Assembly (NCBI GenBank): GCA_023548195.1
Contig: JAJHZJ010000799.1
Location: 3,300,082 to 3,364,081 of the forward strand
Source: Bettongia penicillata ogilbyi
Taxonomy: Eukaryota > Chordata > Mammalia > Diprotodontia > Potoroidae
DNA: 64,000 bases
Direction: 5' to 3'
A model generated the notes under the pieces. The model did not search any database, was not told the DNA's origin, and saw only the letters and a list, made by a program, of their open reading frames with translations. Shown here piece after piece: positions 10,206-20,815 of this stretch; the first letter of the stretch is position 1, and each line of letters opens with the position of its first letter. The position numbers and the translations under genes are program-made.

Positions 10206-10322
10206 CAGTAACAAGTTAAGTGATTTGCCCTTTATCACAGAGTGATAGTATGTCAAAGTTGGGACTTCTGAATTTACATATCCAGCACTTTTCTGTTTCA
10301 TTCCCATCACACTAACTGCTTC
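10206..10322 (-). mobile_element. MIR-like SINE, antisense
   Basis: 'caagttaagtgatttgcc', 'tcacagagtgatagtatg' and a decayed head. Confidence 0.6.
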
Positions 10323-10324
10323 CA

Positions 10325-10745
10325 ACAGTCTCCACTTGAATGTGCCATAAGCGTCTCAAATTCAATTTATCTACAGTAAAATTCCTTATTTTTGCCTTTA
10401 ATTCACCTTTCTTCTGAAATTTCCAATTTCCTTTGAGGGCACCACCATCTTTCCAATCTTCTGCTTTTGTACCATCAGCATCATACTTAACTCTCCATGT
10501 TCCCTGATGCTCCTATATCCAACAACTTGCCTCTATGAATATTTGTGTGTATATAGTACAAATATATAAATACAAGTACAATTATATTTACTTATATTTG
10601 TGCATGTTGTTTCATTCCAGGAGAACCTAAGTTCCTTGAGGGATGGGATTATTTTGCTTCTGTCTTTGTATTCTCAGAGCTTAATATAGCACCTGTCACA
10701 CAAAAAATGCTTTATGGATGCTTTCTGAATTTGAATTGAATTCCC
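10325..10745 (+). mobile_element. L2 LINE, sense, internally deleted
   Basis: Begins with ORF2-derived 'gcgtctcaaattcaattta' and 'gagggcaccaccatc', then jumps to the 3' end 'aagttccttgagggatggg' and 'gctttatggatgctttctg'. The coding part is ruined. Confidence 0.75.
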
Positions 10746-11156
10746 TTACTTTGATCACAAAATAGTTATGGCACTATGTTAATGATTAGGGGCAATGAAC
10801 AAGGACCCAAAGAATCTGGCCAAAAACAGTCTAAGTGATGATCTGGAGAAGTGCTTTGAATTTTGTGTTGGGTCACACCAGAGATCACGGTATAAACAAA
10901 TATAAAGAGATAGATAGAAGTTGCAAGGAAGGCTGTAGATGTGGTCCCAAGTGAAATTTTAAATCTCTTATTCTTATTCCCGGGCTCTTTTAAAGTATAC
11001 CAGAATTTGAAGAGGGCTTTGGAATCATCTAGTTCAATTGTCTCATTTTTACATTTGAAGGGAGTACCAAGATGCTCCAGGGGTAACAGAACAAGAAGGT
11101 ACATGTATCACTAGATGGTGACCACTAGTGATTGTAATAATGTGTACCTTGCATGT
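10746..11156. other. Unique DNA with weak antisense MIR near 10990-11095
   Basis: A 112-codon minus-strand frame (10766-11104) has no recognisable domain. The 10990-11095 portion weakly resembles an antisense MIR ('aatcatctagttcaattg'). Confidence 0.35.
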
Positions 11157-11396
11157 AATTGTTATTGTTTAGCGATGTCTGACTCTTTGTGACCTCATTT
11201 TGGAGTTTTCTTGGCAAAAATACTGTAGCGGTTTCCCCATTTCCTTCTCTAACTTATTTTGCAGCTAAGGAAAATGAGGCAAATGGGGTTAAATGACTTC
11301 CCCAGGTTCACACAACTAGTAAGTGTCTGAAGCCAGATTTGAACTCACAAAGATGCCAGAATTGGTACTCTATCCACTGAATCACCTAGCTGCCCT
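11157..11396 (-). mobile_element. MAR1-type SINE, antisense, near full-length
   Basis: 'tgtctgactctttgtgacc', 'gttttcttggcaaaaatac', 'ttgcagctaagg', 'acttccccaggttcacacaa', 'gaactcacaaagatgcc', ending 'tcacctagctgccc' (reverse of the tRNA-like head). Confidence 0.92.
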
Positions 11397-11689
11397 AATT
11401 ACATGTGATTAGATGAATTAAAAAAATGACTTCTATGCCTAGAACACTAATGAATCTTTGTTATGTGACACTTGCTCATTTAAAGATGCCTACAAGTGGT
11501 CTCTGTGTCTACAAGCGGTGTTCATATCACCTTGCTATATATAAATTAATAGATAGTAATGTGTATCTAGAAGCTGTACCTGTGTCACAGATGTGATTTT
11601 CAAGGACTGGAAATTTTTATTGGTGGATGAATGTAAAGGACAGGAATGAAGGTCAAAGATCATGCCTCAACTATTATTAAATGACTCTA

Positions 11690-13090
11690 TGAAGCTTTTT
11701 GAAGTTTTATGTTAATTTTTAAAGTTAAATTTTATTTTTCAATGGACAAACCCTTATGTTTTATTTTCCATCCTCCACTGGAAAAAACCCCATAACCCTT
11801 TGAACAAATATAAATAGTCAAGAAAAATAATTTCAGGCACTATCTATCTAAAAAATGTTTCATTCTGCACTTAGAGTTCATCACCTGTCAGGAATTGGGT
11901 AGCATATTTAATCATTGGTCCTTTGGACTCATGATTAGTCATTGCATTGATCATTGTCCTTAAACCTCCTAAAGTTGTTAATGTATTGTATTATATTATA
12001 TTGTCATATCATATCATATCATATTCATATTGTTGTTTTCATTACATAAATTGTTCTTATTCTGATCACTTCATTTTGTATGAACTCAGACAAATCTGGC
12101 CAGGTTTTATTGAAATTATTTCTTTGTATCTTATGGAAGAATAGTTTTCTAGCCTATTTATATATCACATTTTTTTTCCAGCTATTCCTTAATTAACGGG
12201 AACTCTTGGTTTTCAGATTTCTATTGCTGTAAAAAAGCTGCTATAAATATTTTTGTATATGTGGATCCTTTCCCTCTTTCTTTGCTCTCTTTGGGGTATA
12301 GTGATATTGCTAGATCAAAGGTCATACACAATTTTGGGGGTCATAATTCCAAATTGCTTTCCAGAATAACCACACCATCAACCATGCATCAATGTTCACT
12401 TTTCCCTTCACAGCTCCTCCAACATTCGCCACTTTCTTTTTTTGTTTTGGTCACCTTTATCAATCTGATGGATGTGAATTGAAATCTCAGAGTTGCTTTA
12501 ATTTTTGTTTCTCTAATTTTTTTTAATGATGTGGGGACTTTTCATATGGCTTTTGGTAACTTATAGTTCTTCCTTTGAAAACTGCCTTTTCATATTCTTT
12601 GACCATTTACCAATTGGGGAATGGCTTTTATTCTTATAAATTTGAATGTTTCTTATTTATTTTGGAAATGAGACCATTACCAGAGAAACTTTCTACAAAG
12701 ATTTTCTCCCATTTATCTGCTTCCCTTCTAATTTTGGCTACATAGGTTTTATTTGTGCAAAAATTTCTCAATATTTTTGTAATCAAAACTGGCCATGCTA
12801 TCAGCTGTGATCCTTTCTATCTTTTGTTTGCTTGTAAACTCTTCTTTTATCCTTAAATCAGAGAGATAATTATTATTTGCTCCTCTAATTTATTTATGAT
12901 GTCATCTCTACATCTAAGTCATGTACCCATTTAGAGCTTATGTTCATGTGTGGTATGAATTGTTAGCCTATGGCTAGTTTTCTGTCTGACTGCTTTCTAG
13001 TTTTCCTAGCAGGTTTTGTCAAATGATGAGCTCTTACCTCAGTAGTTGGAATCTTTGCTGTTTTTTTTAATCAAACATCAGGCTATTGTG
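11690..13090 (-). mobile_element. LINE-1 ORF2 C-terminal and 3' part, antisense
   Basis: Long AT-rich antisense L1 segment. Landmarks on the + strand are 'ctgctataaatatttttg', 'ctctttggggtatagtg', 'catattctttgaccattta', 'tctcccatttatctgc', 'catgtacccatttagagc' and 'ttttcctagcaggttttg'. They follow the reverse of the ORF2 C-terminal region seen in sense at 22185-22700. No open frame survives. A (CATAT)n patch lies near 12003-12030. Confidence 0.85.
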
Positions 13091-13094
13091 TTGG

Positions 13095-14495
13095 TGCATA
13101 AAGGAAAATGATGTATCAGAATCCTGGAAAAGTAGTTTGGAACTGGGTTATAAAAAGCCAAACAAAGAGATTTGTACTTAATTACAGGTACAGTGGGATC
13201 TACCAGACATTTTTGAGTGGGGAAGTGACATGATCATATCTGTCTTTTAGAAAATCATGCTGAATTCTGTGTAGATGATCGATTGGGGAAGTAAGAGATT
13301 TGAGGCAGGGAGGCCAGTTAGAAGCTATTACTAAATGGTCCTTGTGAGAGGATGCGAAGAAGTCTATACTACATGGATGGTTGTGTGAGTAAAGAGAAGG
13401 ATGTCCTGGGGACTGAGTATACAAGACTTGGAAGTTGGCTGGGTATGTGCCTTGAATACTGAAAAGTCAAGGATGACTCTAGGGTTGCAAACCTTAGTGA
13501 CTGGGAGGAGGGTGGTGCCAAAAAGTAGAAATAGGGAAATGTAGAAGAAGGATGAAAAAAGATAATGGAGAAAGAAAATGAGAAAGATATGGAGTAAGAT
13601 ATGGAGAAAGATAATGACTTCTGTTTCGGACATGTGGAGTTTGAGTTGGCTACAGGACATCTGATTCAAAATGTCCAGAGGTAGTTGGTGGTATGAGACT
13701 AGAGTTCAGGAGAGTGTAATATTAGTGGTTGTAAAATTTCCCCCACCCATTAATAGGCCACATGTGGAGCCCAGTAAGGGAAGCTTGCTTAGGGGAAGCT
13801 TAGTTGTAGGAAGGCTTTCACACCTTTTGCTAATTTCTAATTAAGCACTGAGCCAGGAGGGTTGTGATGCCTTCTGGTTTTGAGAAGTGTATGTATACTC
13901 AGAGTTGGCACTTATGAGAAGGATCTTGTGATTCCCTGGTCAAGACTCTGAGTAACTGTATGTTCAGACCACCCAACTAAGGTTCTCTTGATCCAGGGAT
14001 GTATGCGAAATACATAGCAATGTTGCTTTGATTCAGGCGGTAGAACCCTGTCTGTTGGTCTTTATTTCTCTGCTTATATTTTCTCTATAGTTTAGGGTGC
14101 TGACTTTTCCCCTGAAGTAGTGAATGTATTTTAAAAAGACTTTTGGCTCCTTAAACAGCTATCTTTCCTAGTAAAGCAGATCTAAAAACCTATGTTAGCA
14201 GTCATCCTGGGTATGCCAGTGTGATTGCCTTTACAGAGAGATAATGGATATATTGAAATCTAAATTGGGGAGTCATCTGCTTAGAGATGACACTTAGACA
14301 CAAATTCTGATAAGGTCACTGAGACAGTATAGAGAAAGAGAGAAGAGAACCTAGAACACACCCATGGAGCATACCCACAGTTAGGGAGTGAGCTATGGAT
14401 GATGACATAGAAGAGGACATACAGAAGGAGTGATCAGATACTTAGGAAGAAAATTGACAAAGCAATCACACAAAAAACTAGAGAAGAGAGAGTAT
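13095..14495 (-). mobile_element. L2 LINE ORF2 and 3' part, antisense, split by an LTR
   Basis: The minus strand at 13364-13669 still reads L2 ORF2-like protein with 'LKLHMSETEVIIF' and, further on, 'KSCIL', from the C-terminal side of the reverse transcriptase. The + strand shows 'ttttgagtggggaagtgac', 'tcaaggatgactctagg' and, after the LTR at 13730-14235, 'ggggagtcatctgcttagag'. Dead copy. Confidence 0.85.
13730..14235 (+). mobile_element. Partial LTR of an endogenous retrovirus-like element
   Basis: About 0.5 kb interrupts the L2 antisense sequence, which resumes in the expected place. It shares an extended block in opposite orientation with 61907-62553: 'gtctttatttctctgc', 'agggtgctgactttt', 'aaagcagatctaaaaacct', 'gttgtgatgccttctgg'. 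It ends 'cctttaca', like the relative. The left quarter is missing compared with that copy. No internal retroviral genes are present. Old and decayed; no clear target duplication. Confidence 0.7.
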
Positions 14496-14669
14496 ATATT
14501 TCCTTTCTTAATGTTGTTACCCTTATTAGAAAGAGTCATTATTTTATTTTAGCTCTTGAACTATTAGTAGAGAGTGCACCAGATGGGGACTTTGAACATA
14601 TTTGCATGGCCAGGTTTATAAAAACAATGTATCTGGTATCTCTCTTGAACTCTAGTTTCATTTTACCAA

Positions 14670-14945
14670 TTACATGTGGATGTTTTGAACTAGATGTCCT
14701 GTATGCACCTCCAACTCTCCATGTCCCAAATAGAACTTATTATCTTTCTCCAAAAACTCATCCTTCTACATTTCCCTGTCTCTAATTTTGACACCATCAT
14801 CCCTATAGTCACTCAGGTTTGCAACCTTGGAATCATCCTTGACCTTTCAGTATTTACCCCACATACCCAGTCAACTTCCAAGTCTTGTATATTCAGCCCT
14901 CTTGACATCTTCTACAACCATTCCCCTAACCCAGAGTTAGTGTAG
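14670..14945 (+). mobile_element. L2 LINE ORF2 fragment, sense
   Basis: Reads 'LQLSMSQIELIIF' then 'VTQVCNLGIILDLSVF' and 'STSKSCIF', the same ORF2 section as the antisense copy at 13364-13669. Stop-free over about 80 codons by chance survival. It begins and ends abruptly. Confidence 0.85.
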
Positions 14946-16109
14946 GGTTGTTCCAGAATCACGTGGGACCAGTACTATGCTTGAATAGTCCATGTCCTCA
15001 AGACATCCCTATGAAGGCCCCTGGAAGGTTGGGTAGATCGCCCTAGGGAGGATTTATGGGAGGCCCCAGTCAAAAATTTCATGGGATGAGAACACATGGA
15101 TAGTACCCACATTAATGAAATTATAAATCTGTCAAAGTATCCAAGTATCCATTTTTCTCTTGTGGCTTGTGAATATAGTCAGATCAGGATGTCTTAGCAG
15201 TCAACATTAGCTTAGGAAACAGACCAGATGACATTCTCAATACCTGTCTTTCCTATATCTGAATACGGTTATGTATATATTTTTTTTCAGAATAAACTTG
15301 TACCTTAGACTACAGTTGAAGCTTCTAGCTTCTGGGTCCATGATTTTCTTTCCCTTGGATGCCATCTTCTGGAATCTGAGCTCCATTTAGTAAGGGTGCT
15401 GGCCTCCTGGACATACAAAGTATATCCTGTCTTTTAGTGTGAAATTCAGATCCCCATCAGGTCTGAATGAAGGAGTTCAGAGAAGGAAGCTGAGTGACCT
15501 CCAAGTCCATTCATCCCACTACTTAATTCCCTTTCCCCAACTTCCCTCCCCCTCCCCCCTTCCCCTCCCCCCTCTACCTCAAAGCTGTTTCTGAGGTTTG
15601 GAAATGGCATCGAGATTTCCCCTGACCCTATATTTTTCCTCTCCCAATTTTTTCTACCCGAATTCATTTGTAAGCGAAAAACCATTTAGGGTGTTGTGTT
15701 TATTTTTTTGTCTTGTTCCACGGGAAATTACTCAGAATGTATAAGTATGTGTTTTCCTAAGAAAACAGATTCCTTTACATTTTGGCTTTGTGGTTCCCAA
15801 AGCAAGCAGGGCCCACAGAGCCCTAGGCTGCCAAAAGACTTTACTAGCTGTTCACCACTCTTCTCCACCTCAGCAATTATTCCTTTTCTCCTCTTGTGAC
15901 CAGTCCCCTTTCCCCCAATCATCTTTAACCTCCCCCTCCCCCACCCCAGTCCTCTTCCTGGGCACCTCCTGGAGCTCAGGCCTCAATACTTTGGCCAAGG
16001 AAGGCCTGACGCCTGGTCTCTTGCTCCTGTCTGACCCTGGAAAATTCAGCTTCTCTTTAGAGTTTTATCTCCATCTACTTTTGGGGAAGTGGACCCTTTT
16101 TGAGGGGGG
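14946..16109. other. Unclassified DNA with a C-rich tract
   Basis: 14946-15440 could be an unnamed old repeat; I could not assign it. 15546-15575 is a C-rich run (G-quadruplex-capable on the minus strand). Overlapping short frames at 15696-16146 lie in different phases without domains. Confidence 0.4.
15546..15575 (-). other. C-rich tract, minus-strand G-quadruplex candidate
   Basis: Five runs of at least three C within 30 bases on the + strand. Confidence 0.6.
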
Positions 16110-16455
16110 CGGGATGGAGCATTGGATTTGGACCCAGAAGACTTAGGTTCACATGTTGGCTCTGTTACTCTTTGGACAAATCTTTTCTTCCCTTTTGGCC
16201 TCGCTTTCCTCATCCACAAGATAACTTAGATCAGGGGTGCTTAACCAGGGGTCCTTGAACTTGTTTTTTTTTTAATGTTTTAATAACTGTGTTTCAATAT
16301 AATTGGGTTCTTTAGTGGTCATGTGTACTTTATTTTATGCATTTAAAAACGCTATTCTGAGAAGAGGTCTACACACTGCACCAGATGTCCTAGGGTGTCC
16401 ACAACACAAAAGAAGGCTAAGATCTCTGGGCTTAGGTGCTCTCCAAGGTCCTAAT
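16110..16455 (+). mobile_element. MIR-like SINE split by a hAT-like MITE
   Basis: Left part 'ttggatttggacccagaag', 'ttcctcatccacaagataac'; right part 'gctctccaaggtccta', the usual MIR end. The MITE at 16232-16429 sits between. Confidence 0.75.
16232..16429 (-). mobile_element. hAT-like MITE (MITE family 1), complete
   Basis: Terminal inverted repeats 'caggggtgcttaacc' and 'ggctaagatctctgg'. Internal 'ttttatgcatttaaaaac' and 'ctgagaagaggtctacac' match 39262-39413. The flanking octamers acttagat (16224-16231) and gcttaggt (16430-16437) agree at 6 of 8 positions, differing only by transitions, and MIR sequence continues across, so both ends are well supported. Confidence 0.8.
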
Positions 16456-17104
16456 GAGAGCGTTCTTCTCACCTCTCAGCAGAGGGGCTCTCATTACAGC
16501 TTCTCATCCTTTTCTATGTCATACTATTTGGATGGGAAGGTTTTCCTATTGTCTAATCCCAGATCTTCTTGCTATTATCTGTGGCAGTCCCTTTCCTTTT
16601 GAGGCTCAGAGGAAAAGAAAAGGAGCAGGAAGCAATTAGGCGTCTCCTTCCCTAAACACATACCTACAACTTCCTGCAGACTACCCTTTCCCCCACGTCC
16701 TCCAACAACACCTTTGTATTTGGAATCTTAGGTGTATGTGTATAACTGACTTTGGGATAAAGGAAGAGGGAGAAAATAGGGAGAAGAGTGTTTCTGTACC
16801 CATTCATATGAAAGTGTTTATTAAGCATCTACTATATGCCAGGCAGATTAATAGCAGGGATGAGTCTGGCAGTAGGAAAAATTGTAAAGTTTTTCCATTC
16901 CTAGGTTTTATTCTTCCCTAGTCTGAACTTGGTACCTTAGAACTTTCTTCCTCTTCTTTCAAAATTAACCAACTGGATCATGGAAATTGGGAGTTCTGAG
17001 TTGTAGTAAGGTTAATTCTGATTGGGTGTTTGCCTTAAGTATGGCATCAATATGGTAATCCTCCAGGAGGAGCGTGGAGCACCAAGCAGCTTAAGGAAGG
17101 GTAA
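16456..17104. other. Unique DNA with a short L2 scrap
   Basis: Mostly unrecognised. 16798-16850 reads 'tgtttattaagcatctac', an antisense L2 3' scrap. Confidence 0.4.
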
Positions 17105-17580
17105 ATTGATTTTATCTGGCTTCCTTTAAGAAATCTATCTCTCTCAGTTCCGTGACTTGATTTAACTTGGCTGTATTGGAATTGAAATTAGATGAAGGAC
17201 TCATTGCCTAGGTTTACTTAAGCTTTGAGGGTATCACAGAGTAAGTGGGATCATAGAAATGCTTGGAATTACTCAGGACTCATTGGAGGCAATGTACTAA
17301 ACCTAGAATAATGATCATGCATAAAGGTGAACCTAGGATGGGAGAGGATATTCTTTCTGGTTGTGCTTGATGGCAGGGAAATGGAAGAGATGATTTTTAA
17401 AAGGTCTTTTCATTCCTTTTTTTGGGCCAGCTAATCCCTTCCAAGGAGAATCAGTAGGAGGTTCAAGGATTTTCAATATTGGTAGATCTAAAGTCATGTT
17501 CATAATCTCGATGGTCATGCCTCTCCACTCTGACATCTGAAGGCTCCCTTAGCTGTATAGACTTTCAAATTTAGGAGAGA
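17105..17580 (+). repeat. Local duplication, copy 1 (segments A+B, intact order)
   Basis: Segment A (17105-17329) has an inverted diverged copy at 18047-18280. Segment B (17330-17580) has a direct diverged copy at 19009-19232. Shared words include 'atcatagaaatgcttgga' (A) and 'gagatgatttttaaaagg' with 'ctgaaggctccctta' (B). Identity looks near 80%. I recognise no known repeat family in it. Confidence 0.75.
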
Positions 17581-17701
17581 CTTTCAACTTTTTCCAGGAT
17601 GGAAAAATGGAGCAAGTCAAAGCTTCTGGGATGATCAGTTGTGGGATCAGCCCTCTAAGTGGCAGCTGTACTTCCAGGTTGAATGGAATAGACAGATCCA
17701 G

Positions 17702-17774
17702 TCACGCGCACACATGTGCGCACACACCCATGCACGCACACACACACAAACACATACACATACACACACACACC
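17702..17774 (+). repeat. (CA)n microsatellite with CG steps
   Basis: Alternating purine-pyrimidine run including 'cacgcgcacacatgtgcgca', so Z-DNA capable. Confidence 0.9.
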
Positions 17775-18046
17775 AAGTTGCAGCTGGAAAGATGTCAGGA
17801 CTAATTTTTAATGTGTCTGTCTGTCAATGCTTGATAATAGCCCACCTGTTTCCCTCTTCCAGGTGATTTTCATTTGAAAAGTACTTGAATCCAAAGAAAT
17901 TCATAATGAACGGTACCAGTCTATTGAATGGTGAGGAGCTGTGTTGGGATGTAGGCTTCCTGCAGTTCCTGCAACCGCACCTCATAGTCGGCTGCTCCTC
18001 TCTCCCCAGTTTTGCTTGGCATCGTGACCCTGTTAATCCCTGACAA

Positions 18047-18280
18047 CACCTTTATGTATGATAATTATTCTGATTTTAGCACATTGCCTTTATTGGGTCC
18101 TGAGGAGCTCCATCTCTTTCCAAGCATTTCTATGATCCTTCTTACTCAGCGTTGCCCTCAAAATCTAAGTAAAACCTAGGCAACGTGTTCCTCATTTAAT
18201 TTCAATTCTAAGCTAAATCAAGTCATGGAACTGACTGGAAGAAATAGATTTCTTATAGGAAGTGAGTTGAAATCAGTCTA
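18047..18280 (-). repeat. Local duplication, segment A of copy 2 (inverted)
   Basis: Reverse complement aligns to 17105-17329 from 'cacctttatgtatgataatt' through 'ccaagcatttctatgatcc' to 'agaaatagatttctta'. If 18047-19008 were turned around, this segment would directly join B at 19009 in the same order as copy 1. Confidence 0.75.
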
Positions 18281-18734
18281 TGAATTCTGATGCCAAACTA
18301 ATTCTTCTTTCTGAACAGGAATCTTTCTTATAAATGGAATATTCTAATTTTTAAAAAATCATGCAAAACATAGTTCTTACTTGTTGATATATATCCACAT
18401 GCCCCCCACCTCCCCACTCACACACATATCTGTCTGTCTATCTATATCTACCAATGCTCTTCAGAATTTCAGCTTGACAGAATCTCCTATCTCAACCTTA
18501 AGTTCAGTTGTAGCAGTCTAAGATTGGTCTTTCCTACAGCTTCCCATGAATAAATCCTTAATCCTGGGCTTTGGGCCCTTTCCACAGCCTTGGCATTATT
18601 GATCTCATCCCAAATTCACTGGCTGCACATCTGGGGAGCCACTGGGGTTGGCTGTGGCTTTGTTGGACAAAAGACATACTTTCTTATCTGGCCTTCTAAT
18701 CGTTCTCCCCTTGGGCTTCAGACTTTGGCGTTGG
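18281..18734. other. Unique DNA, no recognised feature
   Basis: Contains a short ctgt/ctat-rich patch near 18430-18452; otherwise nothing recognised. Confidence 0.4.
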
Positions 18735-18920
18735 GCAATGATCAGATTTGAAGCCATAAGAACTGGGTTTGAATCTTGGCTTTGCTACTTTCTGTTCTTT
18801 GTGACTCAGGCAGATTACTTTCCCTCCCTGGCTCTCAGTTCCTTTATTTATACTAAGAAGCATTTGGATTAGATAATCCTGAAGCTTCTCATCATATTCA
18901 GATCCTATGAAATCCATAAT
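18735..18920 (+). mobile_element. MIR-like SINE
   Basis: 'agaactgggtttgaatcttg', 'ctttgctactttctg', 'tggattagataatcctgaag' and end 'cagatcctatgaaatcc'. Confidence 0.8.
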
Positions 18921-19008
18921 TCTTTATTTTTCCTTTCAAATCTCTGACAGTTGATTAGAGATGGAACATATATCCTTGGGAAATTTGACTCCCCATCCCC
19001 AGATATCT

Positions 19009-19232
19009 TTTAGGGTAGGAGAGAATTATATCCTTTCTAGTTATTCTTGATGTCAGGGGAATAGAAGAGATGATTTTTAAAAGGCTTTCTCACTCCTTTT
19101 ATTGTGTATCAGCTAACCACTTCCTAGGACAGTCAATAGGAGGTTCAAAGTCAAGTTCACAACAGCCATGGTCATACCTCTCTACTCTCACCTGAAGGCT
19201 CCCTTAGTTGTAGACTTCCTACTTTAGGGAGA
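19009..19232 (+). repeat. Local duplication, segment B of copy 2 (direct)
   Basis: Aligns to 17330-17580 in the same orientation: 'tagggtaggagagaatta', 'gaagagatgatttttaaaag', 'ggtcatacctctctac', 'ctgaaggctcccttag'. Confidence 0.8.
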
Positions 19233-19434
19233 AGCACACTTAGGTAGATGTATCTTTAAAGGGCTATTACCGTCACAAAGTCGTAAGATCGTAAGGTCAC
19301 CAAAAAGCCACGCAGAAGACTCCAAAGGAGTACCAGGTATATTCTAGAGCTGGTATATTTTAATATTTAGGATAATAGGATTTAGTAAAGGAAGATACCT
19401 TCTAGAACAGATCCTTCATTTTACAAAGGAGATG

Positions 19435-19560
19435 TGGGCCAGAACTTGACTTTGGTTAAATTTCTTAACTTCTCCTCAGCTTCAGTTTCCTTATCTGTTA
19501 AAAAAAAAAAAAGTGAACCTTAAGGGTTCCTCCCAGTTTTACATCTATGAGCCTATGATC
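19435..19560 (+). mobile_element. MIR-like SINE with internal A-run
   Basis: 'ggttaaatttcttaacttc', 'agtttccttatctgtta', an A13 run, then 'gggttcctcccag' and 'gagcctatgatc'. Confidence 0.7.
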
Positions 19561-20744
19561 TTTAGACCCTGTCCTAGGGTAAAGGGCTCAGGGGCCAAAA
19601 TACCACCACCACAATGCCTCTTTCATTATACTCTAGCCAAATGCTTTTTCATCACCCATACATATACATATAAGAGGGTGATACTTAGTCTTTAACTAGG
19701 ACCCCATTCCCACTTTTCTCTTCTAGTTTTGCCCTTCCTGATGCTCCTATCCCCATCCCTCTCCTGCTTCCCACTAGAAATTCTAGTCAAGGGTATCAGA
19801 GCTCTGAGCTGAGTGCCTTTCCCAGGCAGTTGGGTGCAAAGTACCTTGGAGAATGTCTGAATGGGGAAGACATTACAGTGGTAAGATATCATTGGCATTT
19901 TGCATGACTGTTCCCTCCCTAACAGCTGTGTCCACATAGATTTCCATTTGTCATTGGGCAAAGGAAAGTGTAGACAGTCAAATATGACTAGCCTGCTATT
20001 TCTGCCATAACTCTTTTCACTGTAGTTACTGTATGCTTCTTCCCTACCCCTACCTTGAATAGGAAGGACTGGCACACACTGCAGGGGTTGATTGTGGTGG
20101 CTCCGAGTCCACAACCATGCCATATCCCTCATTATCCCTCATTGCCATGGCCTGCCATTATTTGCTAAAGAGAAGGGTCCTCAAGATGAGGCAGGGGTGG
20201 CAAATGATTTATTACTATCTCCCCAAATTAATTAATTTTTATTTTGCATGTGTAACATATACCTTCTGGGCTGCTTTCCCAAAGGAAACTACACTCTGAG
20301 GTTCTAAGGGTAACCCTATGGTTGATTACTCCTACTATAGCAGCTCACAAGTCACTACTGGCATGTTTCTCGTTAACAGTCAGCTAGTAGACAGAGACAT
20401 TTATTAAGGTTCAAGAGCAAGAATTGTAGTTATAAAACATCCCCCTCCTAAACATTTCTCTAAAACATATCTCTCCCCACTACCCTCCACTCCCACCCAA
20501 AACTGGGGAGCACTTTCCCACCAACACATAGAATATGTGGGAAAAGTGGACCCAAACTTAGAGTATAATAACATTGAGGTATATGTATATGGTATACCTT
20601 GCATGGGTGGCAAAGTAACCTTACAACTTCTGATACTACAGGGTGTAGAAGTCCTTTTTTTCTTTGTGGAATCCTCATGTAGCTTCCTTTGGGCTTAGCA
20701 TCTTTGCTGGATAGGTTGCCTGCCCAGGGTCTTTTACTGAATCT
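19561..20744. other. Unique DNA; long minus-strand frame judged non-coding
   Basis: A 146-codon minus frame (19692-20132) starts inside a tandem 'tatccctcat' duplication and shows no recognisable domain, signal peptide or splice context. An imperfect hairpin (cactttcccac / gtgggaaaagtg) lies at 20511-20548. Confidence 0.4.
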
Positions 20745-20815
20745 TTGTTTCTTCATGCTAGCACATTGTCTGGCATAAATGCTTAACAAATATTTGTTGA
20801 ATGAATGAAAGAAAG
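20745..20815 (+). mobile_element. L2 LINE 3' end scrap
   Basis: 'ctggcataaatgcttaac' followed by 'atttgttgaatgaatg'. Confidence 0.7.

Noticed and set aside
10766..11104. 112-codon minus-strand frame
   Set aside because: No domain; overlaps a weak MIR.
13364..13669. 101-codon minus-strand frame as a gene
   Set aside because: It is a remnant of L2 ORF2, annotated as transposon.
17702..17774. Histidine/threonine-rich small protein
   Set aside because: The frame follows the CA microsatellite.
19692..20132. 146-codon minus-strand open frame, one of the longest outside low-complexity DNA
   Set aside because: No recognisable domain, poor start context inside a tandem decamer, no splice signals, and such lengths occur by chance in 64 kb.
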